Shown here: positions 8,196-17,079 of the stretch, piece by piece
Layout of the letters: each line of letters begins with the position of its first letter
Position numbering within the stretch: the stretch's first letter is position 1
From: Methanolobus halotolerans
GTDB lineage: Archaea; Halobacteriota; Methanosarcinia; Methanosarcinales; Methanosarcinaceae
Direction of reading: 5' to 3'
Assembly: GCF_004745425.1 (NCBI RefSeq)
Contig: NZ_PGGK01000005.1
Location: 1-64,000, forward strand
Length of the DNA: 64,000 nt
The notes under the pieces: model-generated
Told to the model about the DNA's origin: nothing
Databases searched by the model: none
Seen by the model: the letters and a program-made list of their open reading frames with translations, nothing else
Position numbers and translations under genes: made by a program

Positions 8196-9644
8196 CTATT
8201 CTTTCAATATTCTCCTTATGAGGGCAAATCCTGTAAGATTAATTATGCCTATCAAGGTACCCCCTATCAGATTACGTGGGTTCTGAAAGGATATATCATT
8301 CTCGGGAGCGCTCGCAGCAGGTCTTAGATCAATACTCTCACTTTTTACGAGGAATATTTCTTTTTCCAGCACCTGGCTGGTATCAGCATCAGAAACGAAT
8401 CTGATAACATACTCATTCCCGGCTTCCATGCCCCTGAAAAGGCAGTCATCCGTTGCATCAATCTCGGAAATGATTGCATCATTACTTTCGATTATAATTT
8501 TTCCTTTTCCCGGAGTATTGACTCTGAGGCTTACATGGTCTTTGAGTTCGATCATTTCCCCATCAGAAAATTTTAGTTCGCCGGGGAGATCCAGAATTTC
8601 CAGGATGGTTGGTGCGATATCCTCCTGTCCGTACTCACCGGCTATAAGAGTGCTTTCGACATCTATTGCTGATACGACAAAAGGTACTTTTTGGGCTTCG
8701 TCTGTACGTGCATACTTATCAGATTGATGCCCTCCTCTGGCATCAGCGCTCGCGAAAGCCATCCCATGGTCAGCGGTAAAGATAAATGCCATATTGTTCT
8801 CCCTGCATTTCTGGTACAGGGATAAGCAGGCATAATCAATGCCTTCGATGGTGGCGAGATACCCGCTGTCCTTCTTGTAGTGACCAGCGCTATCCACTGC
8901 GCCGACATTTATAGTTAACAAGTATGGTTGATCCGGATATTCACTCTGCATAAAGTCCATTACATCTATTCCGGTCTCTATTGCCCAGTTATCGTATATG
9001 TCATATCGTTCCTGGGATCCTTCATTAAATTCCTCTAATTCAGGCTGTAATATCAGTATATTCTCCTGCATAAGAGTTGTAATATCCATGGATATCTTTT
9101 TACTGGCAGTTGTCCGGATATTTGTATCGGTCATCATTTCCGGCCGATTTATGGAATTGGATGCATCGTGCACAATTGCATCCTGTTTGGCACGCAAGGA
9201 CCAGAAGTCGCCTTTTTGCATGATTGCGAATGTTGAGTAATCGTATTCGTGTGCTACATCATAGATTGTAGTACCGGTTCCTTCAACGGTGTCGGAAAGG
9301 GCTTTCGAATAGCCTGTAACGAGAACAGAATGGCCGGCCTCTGTATAGGTTTGTGGGGCACGAACATCGAGTACCCTGCAACTCTGGTCAAATATCATAG
9401 ATATGTTGGGTGTGCTGGCTTTACCAATAACGCTGCCATCAAGCGCATAAGGGGTAAATTCCGGATAGATGTAAGAGGAGCTGAGGCCGTCAACAATGAG
9501 AATGACTGCTCCATGAGGAGTATCGACCGGATTAACTTCCACGACCGAATATGCATTTACGGGCTGCAATAATAAGTTTAGCAAAAAAAAGAGTATAAAT
9601 ATTCCAAAAATAGTTTTTTGTAGCCTCGTTATTATGATCTTCAT
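8196..9644 (-). CDS. Membrane-anchored alkaline phosphatase/sulfatase-superfamily hydrolase
   Basis: A 482-residue exported protein. Residues 8-30 form a signal peptide or anchor, and a second hydrophobic segment near the C-terminus is followed by RRILKE, so it is probably held in the membrane with its domain outside. The metal-binding pattern of the superfamily is visible: ILIVDGLSS near the start, TYTEAGHSV with the likely nucleophile Thr/Ser, VDSAGH, and TADHGMA further on. The substrate (phosphate diester, phosphonate or sulfate) cannot be read from sequence. It is probably transcribed with the PPP phosphatase. Confidence 0.8.
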   Translation of the reverse strand: MKIIITRLQKTIFGIFILFFLLNLLLQPVNAYSVVEVNPVDTPHGAVILIVDGLSSSYIYPEFTPYALDGSVIGKASTPNISMIFDQSCRVLDVRAPQTYTEAGHSVLVTGYSKALSDTVEGTGTTIYDVAHEYDYSTFAIMQKGDFWSLRAKQDAIVHDASNSINRPEMMTDTNIRTTASKKISMDITTLMQENILILQPELEEFNEGSQERYDIYDNWAIETGIDVMDFMQSEYPDQPYLLTINVGAVDSAGHYKKDSGYLATIEGIDYACLSLYQKCRENNMAFIFTADHGMAFASADARGGHQSDKYARTDEAQKVPFVVSAIDVESTLIAGEYGQEDIAPTILEILDLPGELKFSDGEMIELKDHVSLRVNTPGKGKIIIESNDAIISEIDATDDCLFRGMEAGNEYVIRFVSDADTSQVLEKEIFLVKSESIDLRPAASAPENDISFQNPRNLIGGTLIGIINLTGFALIRRILKE

Positions 9645-9726
9645 GAACTTATTGATGTGGCATCAATATAAAAATATTACTAATCGTAACTATTTTGTAT
9701 GAAATGAATAAATAAAGTCTCTATAG

Positions 9727-10851
9727 TTATCTCTCACTTTTTAATCCGTTTTTGAGGAAAAGCGACAGGAAAAGTAGTATTGCACTGATAATGAATATTG
9801 TTTCAAATCCCAGAATGCCAAGGAATGCTCCGGTCAATAAGGGCATCAATCCAAGGCCTGCATAAGTGTATGTATTTAGGATTCCCATCGCAAGTCCTCT
9901 TTCAATGTTCATGTGGGATACTGCTACAGGTAGTCCGATCATGCCTGTTCCGGAACCTATGCCTATAAGGGTGAATCCTGCTATAGGGTTGTGAATTGCC
10001 ACTAAGGTACCGATAGTTGCTACCATTATCCCTGCTTTGATCATGTGATCATACATGATGTTCATACGGCCGACCAAGATGTTGCTTGCCATGGCACTCA
10101 CATAAAGTGCAGCAATGGAGAGGCCTAATGTTGTTTTACTCAAAAGGTCTTTACTATAGTCGGGATAGAATGCAATGATCACTCCTGTCAAGCCGAAGAG
10201 GAGAAAAGCGATGGTCCAGATGCGCAGATATTTATATCTGGTGAAGTTGCCGGCTATCCTGCTTATGTCTGGTCGGTCAATGAGGTTACTCATTCTCACT
10301 TTTTCGTGCTGACTGCTCCCTGCAAGAAACAATAGTCCTCCTGCAAAGAGTATGCCTGCTAAACCTGTGAACAGCATAATCCCGGCTTTTATGTGCCACT
10401 CTGCCATGTAGCCAGTCAGGGCAACTCCTGTTGCCAGTCCTGCGTTCAGAAGGAAATTGAACTCACCTATGTACCGGTTCCTTTGCTCATATTCGGATAG
10501 AAGTGCATAAGCCACTGGAAAAAACGCCCCGCAAGCGATGCCTTCGACCAGTCTGGCGATCACAAGGAGGTACAGGTTTTCAGTAAGTATGAGTGTCAAT
10601 CCCGAAACAAGTGTCAGCAGAATTGCCAGAACCACAAATTTCAGCCGGTCATACCTGTCCGAAAAGAATCCGAAAGGCAGCATTGTGAGTAATGCTCCAA
10701 TAAAATAACCAGAAAAGAGAAGACTGGATGCAAAAGCCCCGTACTTTCCATAATTCCCGGCAACGATTTCAGGCAACACTGGTATAACTGTGTTCGAAAG
10801 CCCCATTATCAGGAAAACGGTGGAGTAAAGTAAAAACCTGTTTTTGTCCAT
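9727..10851 (-). CDS. MFS transporter
   Basis: A 374-residue protein with 11-12 predicted membrane segments and the major facilitator motif between TM2 and TM3 (GFFSDRYDRLKF, about residues 62-73). Length is slightly under the usual 400. The substrate is unknown; no biosynthetic cluster is adjacent. It is the last gene before the long AT-rich gene-free region, from which its promoter would have to read. Confidence 0.85.
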   Translation of the reverse strand: MDKNRFLLYSTVFLIMGLSNTVIPVLPEIVAGNYGKYGAFASSLLFSGYFIGALLTMLPFGFFSDRYDRLKFVVLAILLTLVSGLTLILTENLYLLVIARLVEGIACGAFFPVAYALLSEYEQRNRYIGEFNFLLNAGLATGVALTGYMAEWHIKAGIMLFTGLAGILFAGGLLFLAGSSQHEKVRMSNLIDRPDISRIAGNFTRYKYLRIWTIAFLLFGLTGVIIAFYPDYSKDLLSKTTLGLSIAALYVSAMASNILVGRMNIMYDHMIKAGIMVATIGTLVAIHNPIAGFTLIGIGSGTGMIGLPVAVSHMNIERGLAMGILNTYTYAGLGLMPLLTGAFLGILGFETIFIISAILLFLSLFLKNGLKSER

Positions 10852-13300
10852 TTGTCCTCTTTTATTTCAAATTTGAACGGCTCTAAAGTTAATAGTTTTT
10901 GCGTGAGAATAATTTTATGTATATGTATGGAATGTTATCCTCATTTTGATGTCTGGTTTTTCTCTGATTTTCTGTTTTGTTTAAAATAATTTGCTAAATG
11001 TACTTAATTTTCAAAAATATTTTAGTTTGTTATTTTTTGTATAAGTTAATTAATAATTAAAGATTAGAAAAATTATTAAATTTAATATTACAAAATATTA
11101 TATGTAATTACTAATAATTACAGCATCTAAAAATTTATGCATACGCAAAAGTATATACTAATTTAATATTACAAAATATTATATGTAATTACTAATAATT
11201 ACAGCATCTAAAAATTTATGCATACGCAAAAGTATATACTAATTTAATATTACAAAATATTATATGTAATTACTAATAATTACAGCATCTAAAAATTTAT
11301 GCATACGCAAAAGTATATACTAATTTAAGATTTACAAATATTATGATTTTTATTTATTCTATCATATAAAATAATATTAATTTTTTAGCCAAAATTATTT
11401 TAATATTTTTCTGTGCATAAATGTATTCCTATTATAGTTTTTAGTAGCTTTGCATGCTTTTATTATTAAACTAAATACAAAAATATGTTAGACTATAATA
11501 AATATTTATTTACCTATCATAGTACTATATTAAAAATTTAAATAAATTAAAATTGAAAATTTTAAAATAAAGATTTAATATAATAGTCTAAGTAATTATT
11601 TACAATTAAAATTAAAATTTATTAATTAGATAGCTACCTATATAATAACATTGTAATTATATGCCAAATGTCTATCCGGACTTATATTATGAAAGTTTTA
11701 TAAAATTATTGAAATTAAATATTTACAAAAAGTTGTGTAGATCTGTATTTTTTTATATTACTAGTTAATTAATTTTTATATTTGGTATTAATTAATAGTA
11801 TTTTTATAATATAATTATTTTACTGTAAAGTCTACCAGATTCAAATACATAACAAAATTATAAAATTATGGATATATAATCCGCATATGTTATCAAGAGA
11901 TTTAAAGAATAAATTTAATTCTCTTTTTTTACAAAAAATTAGAGCCCTTGTAATATAAGCCTGGAATTAGCATTGTTCGGATTTAAATCTTCTGTTAAAA
12001 TTCACTAAAAAATTCATACTTCAAAATTAAATATAGTAATTAAGTAAATAAAATATGTTTTGTTACAAAGTTTCTTTGATATAAATGATGTAATCAATGT
12101 TAGGTACACTTTAAAATTTGTCAAAGTAGATACTTGAGTATATAGGAAAAGTACTCCAACAGGAATGATAAATAATTTAACAAGGTTACTGTTTTGGTGA
12201 AAGTAATTTATAAATAAAGTGAAACTAATAATTATTTATAATGTTCATTTAGTAATTTTTATTCCAAAGTACTATTAATTAAGACTATTTTTATATTAAT
12301 GTTTTTGCTTCGTTTAGTCTATAGGTTACAAGTAAGAAAAACAATTATAACATTAGCGCAATAATAATATTGTTAGGACTTGGAAAATCTATGTAAGATT
12401 TACTTGGAATCTATGATCTATGGGTTTTCCTGACAAAATTAGTTATTTTGTAATATTAGAGCTACTTTATATAACTAAAAGTAATAATACCTTATTTTTG
12501 TTCAGATATTGACTGAAAATAACTTAAATAAAATTCATACAGTATTTCTTGCATCCATTTTTGGAAAATAGTCTATTTTTTGGCCAAAATCGGCTTTTCT
12601 CAAATAGTTTATTCTTATAGACATTAGTATGGATTTACAAAGTTAGATGGAAGGGTATGTTTTTCTTAACTCGATTGTTACAAAGACTATGTGAATAGGT
12701 ATATTCCCACCTTCAACCGCACGATTATTTGCAATAAAATGTGGAAGATAGTATAAGCATGCTTTTAGTGTTTTCTATTCTTATAGTATATGTTATAATT
12801 TAGTATCACCTGCATAGGAGGATAATATTTGCAAATTAAACTCAACTTTTTGTGGGTTTAATTTAAAAATTATATTCCCAATATGGCTATGCTTACTTAC
12901 TCCTATTTGATGTATGGGGTCTATACCATATTGTCTGAAAACATATATATAAATATAGCATTAAAATAATATGAATATAAGCAAATATTTATGCAAAATT
13001 AGTCTATAATTACTAATAGTAATGAAACGATAACAAAGTATTATGTTAACTCTCAGTTTATGTGAATAAGTGCTAAACGTTTGATTCGCACCTAGACGAA
13101 CAATCGTTAATTTATACATTGTACAATATAAAAATAAATAAGTACACATTATATTATTATAATTATATTATTTGTGTAATGTATAGTAACTAAAAATAGT
13201 TACTGCAATATTATATACTTTAAAATACATATTAAACTATTCATGAATTTTTGACAACATTTATTACTTTTTTAGTGAATATACATACAATTTTATATGC
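10852..13300. other. 2.4-kb extremely AT-rich gene-free region
   Basis: No reading frame of credible composition is present on either strand; the only listed one (12961-13149, minus) is AT-driven. Base composition is far more AT-rich than the rest of the window. The region carries the 81-bp tandem repeat at 11081-11323 and a short sequence GGTTTTCCTGACAAAA (about 12424-12439) also found in the IS remnant at 20292. It may be an insertion graveyard, a replication or segregation site, or an untranscribed spacer. No orc1/cdc6 gene is in the window to support an origin. Confidence 0.7.
11081..11323. repeat. Three perfect 81-bp tandem repeats plus partial fourth
   Basis: Units start at 11081, 11162 and 11243 and appear identical; a decayed fourth begins at 11324. 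Each unit contains the inverted repeat GTAATTA-ctaa-TAATTAC and the sequence GCATACGCAAAAGTATATAC. Identical copies in otherwise diverged AT-rich DNA imply recent amplification or active homogenisation. Iteron-like binding sites are one possibility. Confidence 0.9.
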
Positions 13301-13801
13301 TTAAATATTCAAATATACATCAAAAAGTTCTTGGAAATCATCAAATTTTTTGCGGGCTCTATACAGATATTGACGTACATATTTTTTACCGGCTGCTTTA
13401 GCGAACATACTATCAATCTCCGCAGGAGTGAAAACGGTCGAAAGTTTTTTTTGGGGGATTGCCTGTAAAACCTGGAGGTCTTCACTGGCTTCTTCCTGAT
13501 ATTCACTGGCAGGCGTTATGGAAACTTCTTCCAGGGCCGGAGTACAGTGGGGATCACAATCTATCAAATGTTCACCAATCCATATCCAGAATGCATCATA
13601 TATGATGGCATACAACTGCTCACAGTTAGTGCATTTAGCAGCTACGGCATTCTGGTCATCATATATATGATAACTAATGCTGACGACATCCGCATTGCAT
13701 TTGCTGCATGCGCCAATGAAGTTTTGTTCGAGGCCTTTCAGGGGAAGTTCCGTTTTTTTATGGAACAGAATGTTTTTTTTAGGATCATATATGTAAGACA
13801 T
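13301..13801 (-). CDS. Hypothetical zinc-ribbon protein
   Basis: A 166-residue protein of unknown function. A CxxC pair (CSKCNA, about residue 32) and a second CxxC (CTNCEQ, about residue 57) form a likely zinc ribbon. The C-terminal part has basic, helical sequence (KKYVRQYLYRARKKF) that could bind nucleic acid. It is divergently oriented to the DUF2551 gene at 13948, with a shared 146-bp promoter region. It borders the AT-rich gene-free region. Confidence 0.65.
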   Translation of the reverse strand: MSYIYDPKKNILFHKKTELPLKGLEQNFIGACSKCNADVVSISYHIYDDQNAVAAKCTNCEQLYAIIYDAFWIWIGEHLIDCDPHCTPALEEVSITPASEYQEEASEDLQVLQAIPQKKLSTVFTPAEIDSMFAKAAGKKYVRQYLYRARKKFDDFQELFDVYLNI

Positions 13802-13947
13802 AAAATCACCGGAAGAACTGAGAGTTGGTCTTATGTCGATATCCTATAAGATTTTTTAGGTCATCAGGGTATAAAAATTTAAAAACCTATTTATAGATAG
13901 AAATTCATATAAAAAACTGCTATATCAAAGTAGCATGAGGTGTGACT

Positions 13948-14271
13948 GTGAATTCAATTCGATTGAAAATAAAACGGAGACTACAACGATTTATCGAACT
14001 TGATGTAAATGGCCTTCGCAGTTGTATCCTTTCCAAGTTCCTTGATGTAAAAGAAGCTACTGTAGATGAATTACATGCAGCCATTAAAAAGAATTATGAT
14101 ATCTCGCGTAGTGCAGTTGCATCAATGGTAGGATACATTTATTCAAAACTTGGTGTTCTGAGGTCCTACAAAGAATCCTATAAAACACCAATCGTCTATT
14201 CTCTGAAAGAACAATATGTTGATCTTATCAGAAATGCCCTGGAATCAAAAGTATCGTCTTCAGTAACCTGA
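13948..14271 (+). CDS. DUF2551 protein
   Basis: A 107-residue basic protein matching DUF2551, a family of small methanogen proteins with a winged-helix-like pattern (VDELHAAIKKNYDISRS, then a recognition-helix-like stretch). GTG 13948 is preferred because GAGGTG lies five bases upstream; GTG 13942 is an alternative. It is followed at 16 bp by another small HTH-like gene, so the two probably form an operon. It is likely a DNA-binding protein; targets are unknown. Confidence 0.75.
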   Translation: MNSIRLKIKRRLQRFIELDVNGLRSCILSKFLDVKEATVDELHAAIKKNYDISRSAVASMVGYIYSKLGVLRSYKESYKTPIVYSLKEQYVDLIRNALESKVSSSVT

Positions 14272-14286
14272 TTTTATCTGAACAAT

Positions 14287-14688
14287 ATGTCAATAGTCAA
14301 AAACGCACCAAGAACATCCACGACAATAGTGATACGTTCCGATGCAAATGCCCGCATCACTCATTCGAGAGACCCTTATTACAATCTTATGCGACGACTT
14401 TTCCAGGAAGAAGAAACTGCTGTCAGAGGGCAGAGATTCCTGATAATGGTCGAAGAACGCCAGAAAAGTGGCGATCCCATTAAGACAAGTGAGTGGGAAA
14501 AAATGCTTGAAGAGCTTGAAATAGGCCGAGCTTCCTTCTATGCCATGCGTAACAAGTTGCTTGGTGCCGGATTGATATCAAATCGTAACGGGGAGTATCG
14601 ACTTTCAGGACAGTTCAGTAAAGACCTTATCGACATGGCCGGATGGTGGTGGACTGCAGTTCTTAACGAGAACCCTGATAGTCTATAA
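14287..14688 (+). CDS. Small HTH-like protein
   Basis: A 133-residue protein. The central part ([20 protein letters not shown], then [20 protein letters not shown]) reads as a winged helix with the wing near residue 105. It follows the DUF2551 gene closely and is the last gene before tRNA-Gln. Regulatory function is inferred from fold pattern only; no known family name is recognised. Confidence 0.65.
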   Translation: MSIVKNAPRTSTTIVIRSDANARITHSRDPYYNLMRRLFQEEETAVRGQRFLIMVEERQKSGDPIKTSEWEKMLEELEIGRASFYAMRNKLLGAGLISNRNGEYRLSGQFSKDLIDMAGWWWTAVLNENPDSL

Positions 14689-14746
14689 CAACGTTCAACC
14701 GATATCTTAATATGTGACTATTGCAATTAAAGGATGCTTTCATAGA

Positions 14747-14819
14747 AGCCCGGTAGTGTAGTGGTCAATCATGCAGGACTCTGGATCCCGCAACCTCGGT
14801 TCGAATCCGTGCCGGGCTA
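14747..14819 (+). tRNA. tRNA-Gln (CUG)
   Basis: A cloverleaf is formed by AGCCCGG (14747-14753) and CCGGGCT (14812-14818), a TAGTGTAGTGGTCAATCA D-arm, an anticodon loop CTCTGGA (anticodon CTG) and a GTTCGAATC T-loop. The A1-U72 end pair agrees with archaeal tRNA-Gln, which is charged as Glu and amidated by GatDE. One A-C mismatch is seen in the anticodon stem. CCA is not encoded. A decayed integrase lies just downstream. Confidence 0.9.
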
Positions 14820-14984
14820 CTAAATTATTTTACATAGTCCTAATAATATCAGATATTTGGCCTGACTTTAAGCATTTTTTATGAGTATTTTATCTTAATA
14901 ATCTGTTCTCAGTTGCGCCACTGAATGAGCAATATACCCATCTTTTTAATTTATACTAATTCATAACAAATTGTCTGAGGAAAT

Positions 14985-15180
14985 GCTGACCAAGGCAAGC
15001 AACTGAACTACTCTGCAATCCGTATGTTGATTAAGAGACTTGTCAAGAAGGCAGGTATCAAGAAGAGAGCTTATAACAATCTTTTCAGGCATTCCCGCAG
15101 TACCTGACTGAATCCCAGATAGGCCGGGCGCCATGATTCACCAGACGGTATTAATTGTAAGGCTCTCATGAAATTATAAT
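14985..15180 (+). pseudogene. Tyrosine recombinase (integrase) C-terminal remnant
   Basis: Translation gives NYSAIRMLIKRLVKKAGIKK, then RAYNNLFRHSRST, and after a one-base shift YLTESQIG. This matches the archaeal XerA/integrase region that holds the HxxR motif (RHSR). No start, no tyrosine motif and several stops remain. Its position about 165 bp after tRNA-Gln suggests an old integrated element that used this tRNA as attachment site. Confidence 0.7.
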
Positions 15181-15270
15181 AGCATTGAAATAATGTTTAC
15201 AAATAAAAGATAGCAGCAAACCTTGGATTAAAATCCGTTCTGGTTATATGCAAAAAAGGATATGTAGAGA

Positions 15271-15390
15271 TTGCAAGCATTGGGACACTTGCAAACTCTG
15301 GGGAGTGGAGTTAAAGAGAGATATTGGGGAATATCTCGGACATATAAGGAAAGAGACGCCTAAAGCGTGGTGGTTTATTAGGTGCCTCAT
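15271..15390. ncRNA. Three-hairpin structured element, copy 1
   Basis: Hairpins: TTGCAAG/CTTGCAA (15271-15294); GAGATATT-GGGG-AATATCTC (15318-15337); GAGACGCC/GGTGCCTC (15353-15388). It is followed by sequence homologous to the 3' end of the DUF1724 gene at 15764, on the minus strand. Compared with copy 2, stem bases differ but pairing is kept, so the structure appears to be under selection. It could be a 3'-UTR element of Msr-type mRNAs, a separate RNA, or the structured end of a transposable element. Transcribed strand is undecided. Confidence 0.6.
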
Positions 15391-15654
15391 TCTACCTTCT
15401 TAATCTAAGCCCAAGAAAGATTTTCTCATATAAAAGTGGTTCCTATCATTGATTTTGCTTTTCCTTTTGAGGGCATTTCGTTATACTTTCATACAGATGT
15501 TTACCTCAATAGCTTCAAAAATGTATTTGTAGAGAGATTTTACAATCGTTCCAGAAAATACAAAGTCATTAAAATATCGTCTGTGAATTTAATATATAGT
15601 AGTTCGTACAGTTAAGAACAGTTCTGTTTATATACAAATATGAACTATTATAGG

Positions 15655-15767
15655 TTGCGAGCATGGGTCGCTCGCAAGTTTTAGACCGAAATTTACGGGA
15701 TATGGGGATATCCCGGATTCGTAAGGAAAGAGGCACCATAAGCGTGGTGGTTTATTAGGTGCCTCAT
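15655..15767. ncRNA. Three-hairpin structured element, copy 2
   Basis: Hairpins: TTGCGAG/CTCGCAA (15655-15677); CGGGATAT-GGGG-ATATCCCG (15696-15715); GAGGCACC/GGTGCCTC (15730-15765). Six of eight pairs in the middle stem differ from copy 1, all with compensating changes; the GGGG loop and the 27 bases through the third hairpin loop are unchanged. The third hairpin overlaps the TGA stop of the minus-strand regulator gene, so at least part acts in its 3'-UTR or as terminator. Confidence 0.65.
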
Positions 15768-16636
15768 CCTTTCTTCTTAATCTGGTTCAAAATGGTTTTT
15801 CTCTTACAAGTGTCCTTGTAATTGAAAATATTTTCCTGGCTAGAATATTGTTGGAGTTCTGTGATTGGTGTTGAATCTTTCAGGTAGTATTCAAAGAGTT
15901 CTTTTCCCCAGTCAAGAGCAGATTTAGAGGAGCATATGTGGTGTTTGTTATCGAAATCTCCCTCTTTGTTCAACAGACTCAGCAAGAGATAGTTGTCATT
16001 AAATGCAAAGGACAGAAATTCTAGCTGGCCTGGATATTCATATGCATGAAACAGGTAATTCTCAAGAAGACCTTTAAACTCTTCATGATGCTGAGTTACC
16101 AGTTTATCGTGTAATTCTGGGGTGATTATTGTATAGATGCTTACTTTATTCTGAATAAGTTCAGAGAACAAAATTTGAAAATTTGGATGGAAGAACGTAG
16201 TAACTCCGAAAAGGGATTTAGACCTTGTGGATGCTTCCTGAAATCTGGTAAGTAGATAATGTATCTCCCCAAAAGGAGGGTTGACAGTATCACATTTACC
16301 AAGCTCTTTTATTTGCTGCAAAAGATAAGAGGGGATAAAATCAAGTTTGCGAGATCCCCAGTAATCAATATCTGAATCGAATACCTCAATAGTGTTTGAT
16401 AAGGGGACCATTTTCTCAACTATTAATTCTCCGATTTTGGTTAACATGTAGGAATCGTCTATTTTAGATACGAGTTGATGTTCTTCTAGTATTCTGATTT
16501 GTGGAAGTAACGATTGCCTGGTGGTATTAAGAGCCCCTAGGATAAACTCCATTTCCTTGGGACCATCCTGTAATAGTAGGAGAGCACTATTTCTTTTATC
16601 GGACGCAAATATAACGTCAAGTAATGGTTTCTTCAT
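15764..16636 (-). CDS. Msr-type (DUF1724/FilR1) ArsR-like regulator, paralogue 1
   Basis: A 290-residue protein. The N-terminal winged helix (residues 5-75, with LLQDGPKEM and TTRQSLLPQIRILEE) is followed by the DUF1724 domain with the hallmark D-I-D-Y-W-G near residue 100 and the FFHP motif near 165. In Methanosarcina acetivorans this family (Msr) controls methyltransferase genes for methanol and methyl sulfides. ATG 16636 is chosen because paralogues at 24637 and 26781 begin at the same point. It follows a methyltransferase gene and a small membrane gene on the same strand, so it probably regulates them. It has a longer C-terminal tail than the paralogues. Confidence 0.88.
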   Translation of the reverse strand: MKKPLLDVIFASDKRNSALLLLQDGPKEMEFILGALNTTRQSLLPQIRILEEHQLVSKIDDSYMLTKIGELIVEKMVPLSNTIEVFDSDIDYWGSRKLDFIPSYLLQQIKELGKCDTVNPPFGEIHYLLTRFQEASTRSKSLFGVTTFFHPNFQILFSELIQNKVSIYTIITPELHDKLVTQHHEEFKGLLENYLFHAYEYPGQLEFLSFAFNDNYLLLSLLNKEGDFDNKHHICSSKSALDWGKELFEYYLKDSTPITELQQYSSQENIFNYKDTCKRKTILNQIKKKG

Positions 16637-16797
16637 TATCAGCACGATTCCTAAAACCAACCATCCCTAGTTATAATATTGACATGTTGTATTATTTAAA
16701 GCAATCTGAAATTTTGTTGTTGCATGTGCTGAAATGTTAACGGTGTTATGTGAAATTACTGTACAAAAATACATTTTTGCGCATCAGAATTACGCTA

Positions 16798-17049
16798 TTA
16801 ACTATTTTCATCTTGTAAACGGGACCTCATGTATGGCACGATTACATCGTTTAGCAGAAGAGCTGTACCAAAGCCACCTATTGAGCAACAGATGGCAACT
16901 GTGAGCAATGCATGAACGTACTGTGCAAGGAAGTGATTGGAAACGTATAACTGGTTCTGGAACAAGATTATATCGGTAGTGCTTACGTTTAGCATGGGAT
17001 GGCCCCATCTTTCTGGGTTTTCTCCTTCTCTTCTTCTTCTATATTTCAT
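16798..17049 (-). CDS. Small single-pass membrane protein
   Basis: An 83-residue protein with a basic N-terminus (KYRRRREGE), one clear membrane segment (about residues 46-70, YVHALLTVAICCSIGGFGTA) and a short polar tail. AGGATCATT precedes the ATG. It starts 30 bp after the MtaA/MtbA-like gene on the same strand, so they are likely co-transcribed. No family is recognised. A role in tethering the methyltransferase to the membrane is speculation from gene order. Confidence 0.65.
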   Translation of the reverse strand: MKYRRRREGENPERWGHPMLNVSTTDIILFQNQLYVSNHFLAQYVHALLTVAICCSIGGFGTALLLNDVIVPYMRSRLQDENS

Positions 17050-17079
17050 AATGATCCTGGCACATATCTCAGTGTTCGA

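Noticed and set aside
11081-11323. CRISPR array
   Set aside because: The whole 81-bp unit is repeated without variable spacers, and no cas gene is in the window.
12961-13149. 62-residue minus-strand frame in the AT-rich island
   Set aside because: Composition is dictated by AT content, with no RBS and no protein-like pattern.
15730-15765. Simple terminator only, for the regulator gene
   Set aside because: It probably does end the transcript, but it belongs to a three-hairpin unit conserved with compensatory changes in a second copy, which a terminator alone does not explain.
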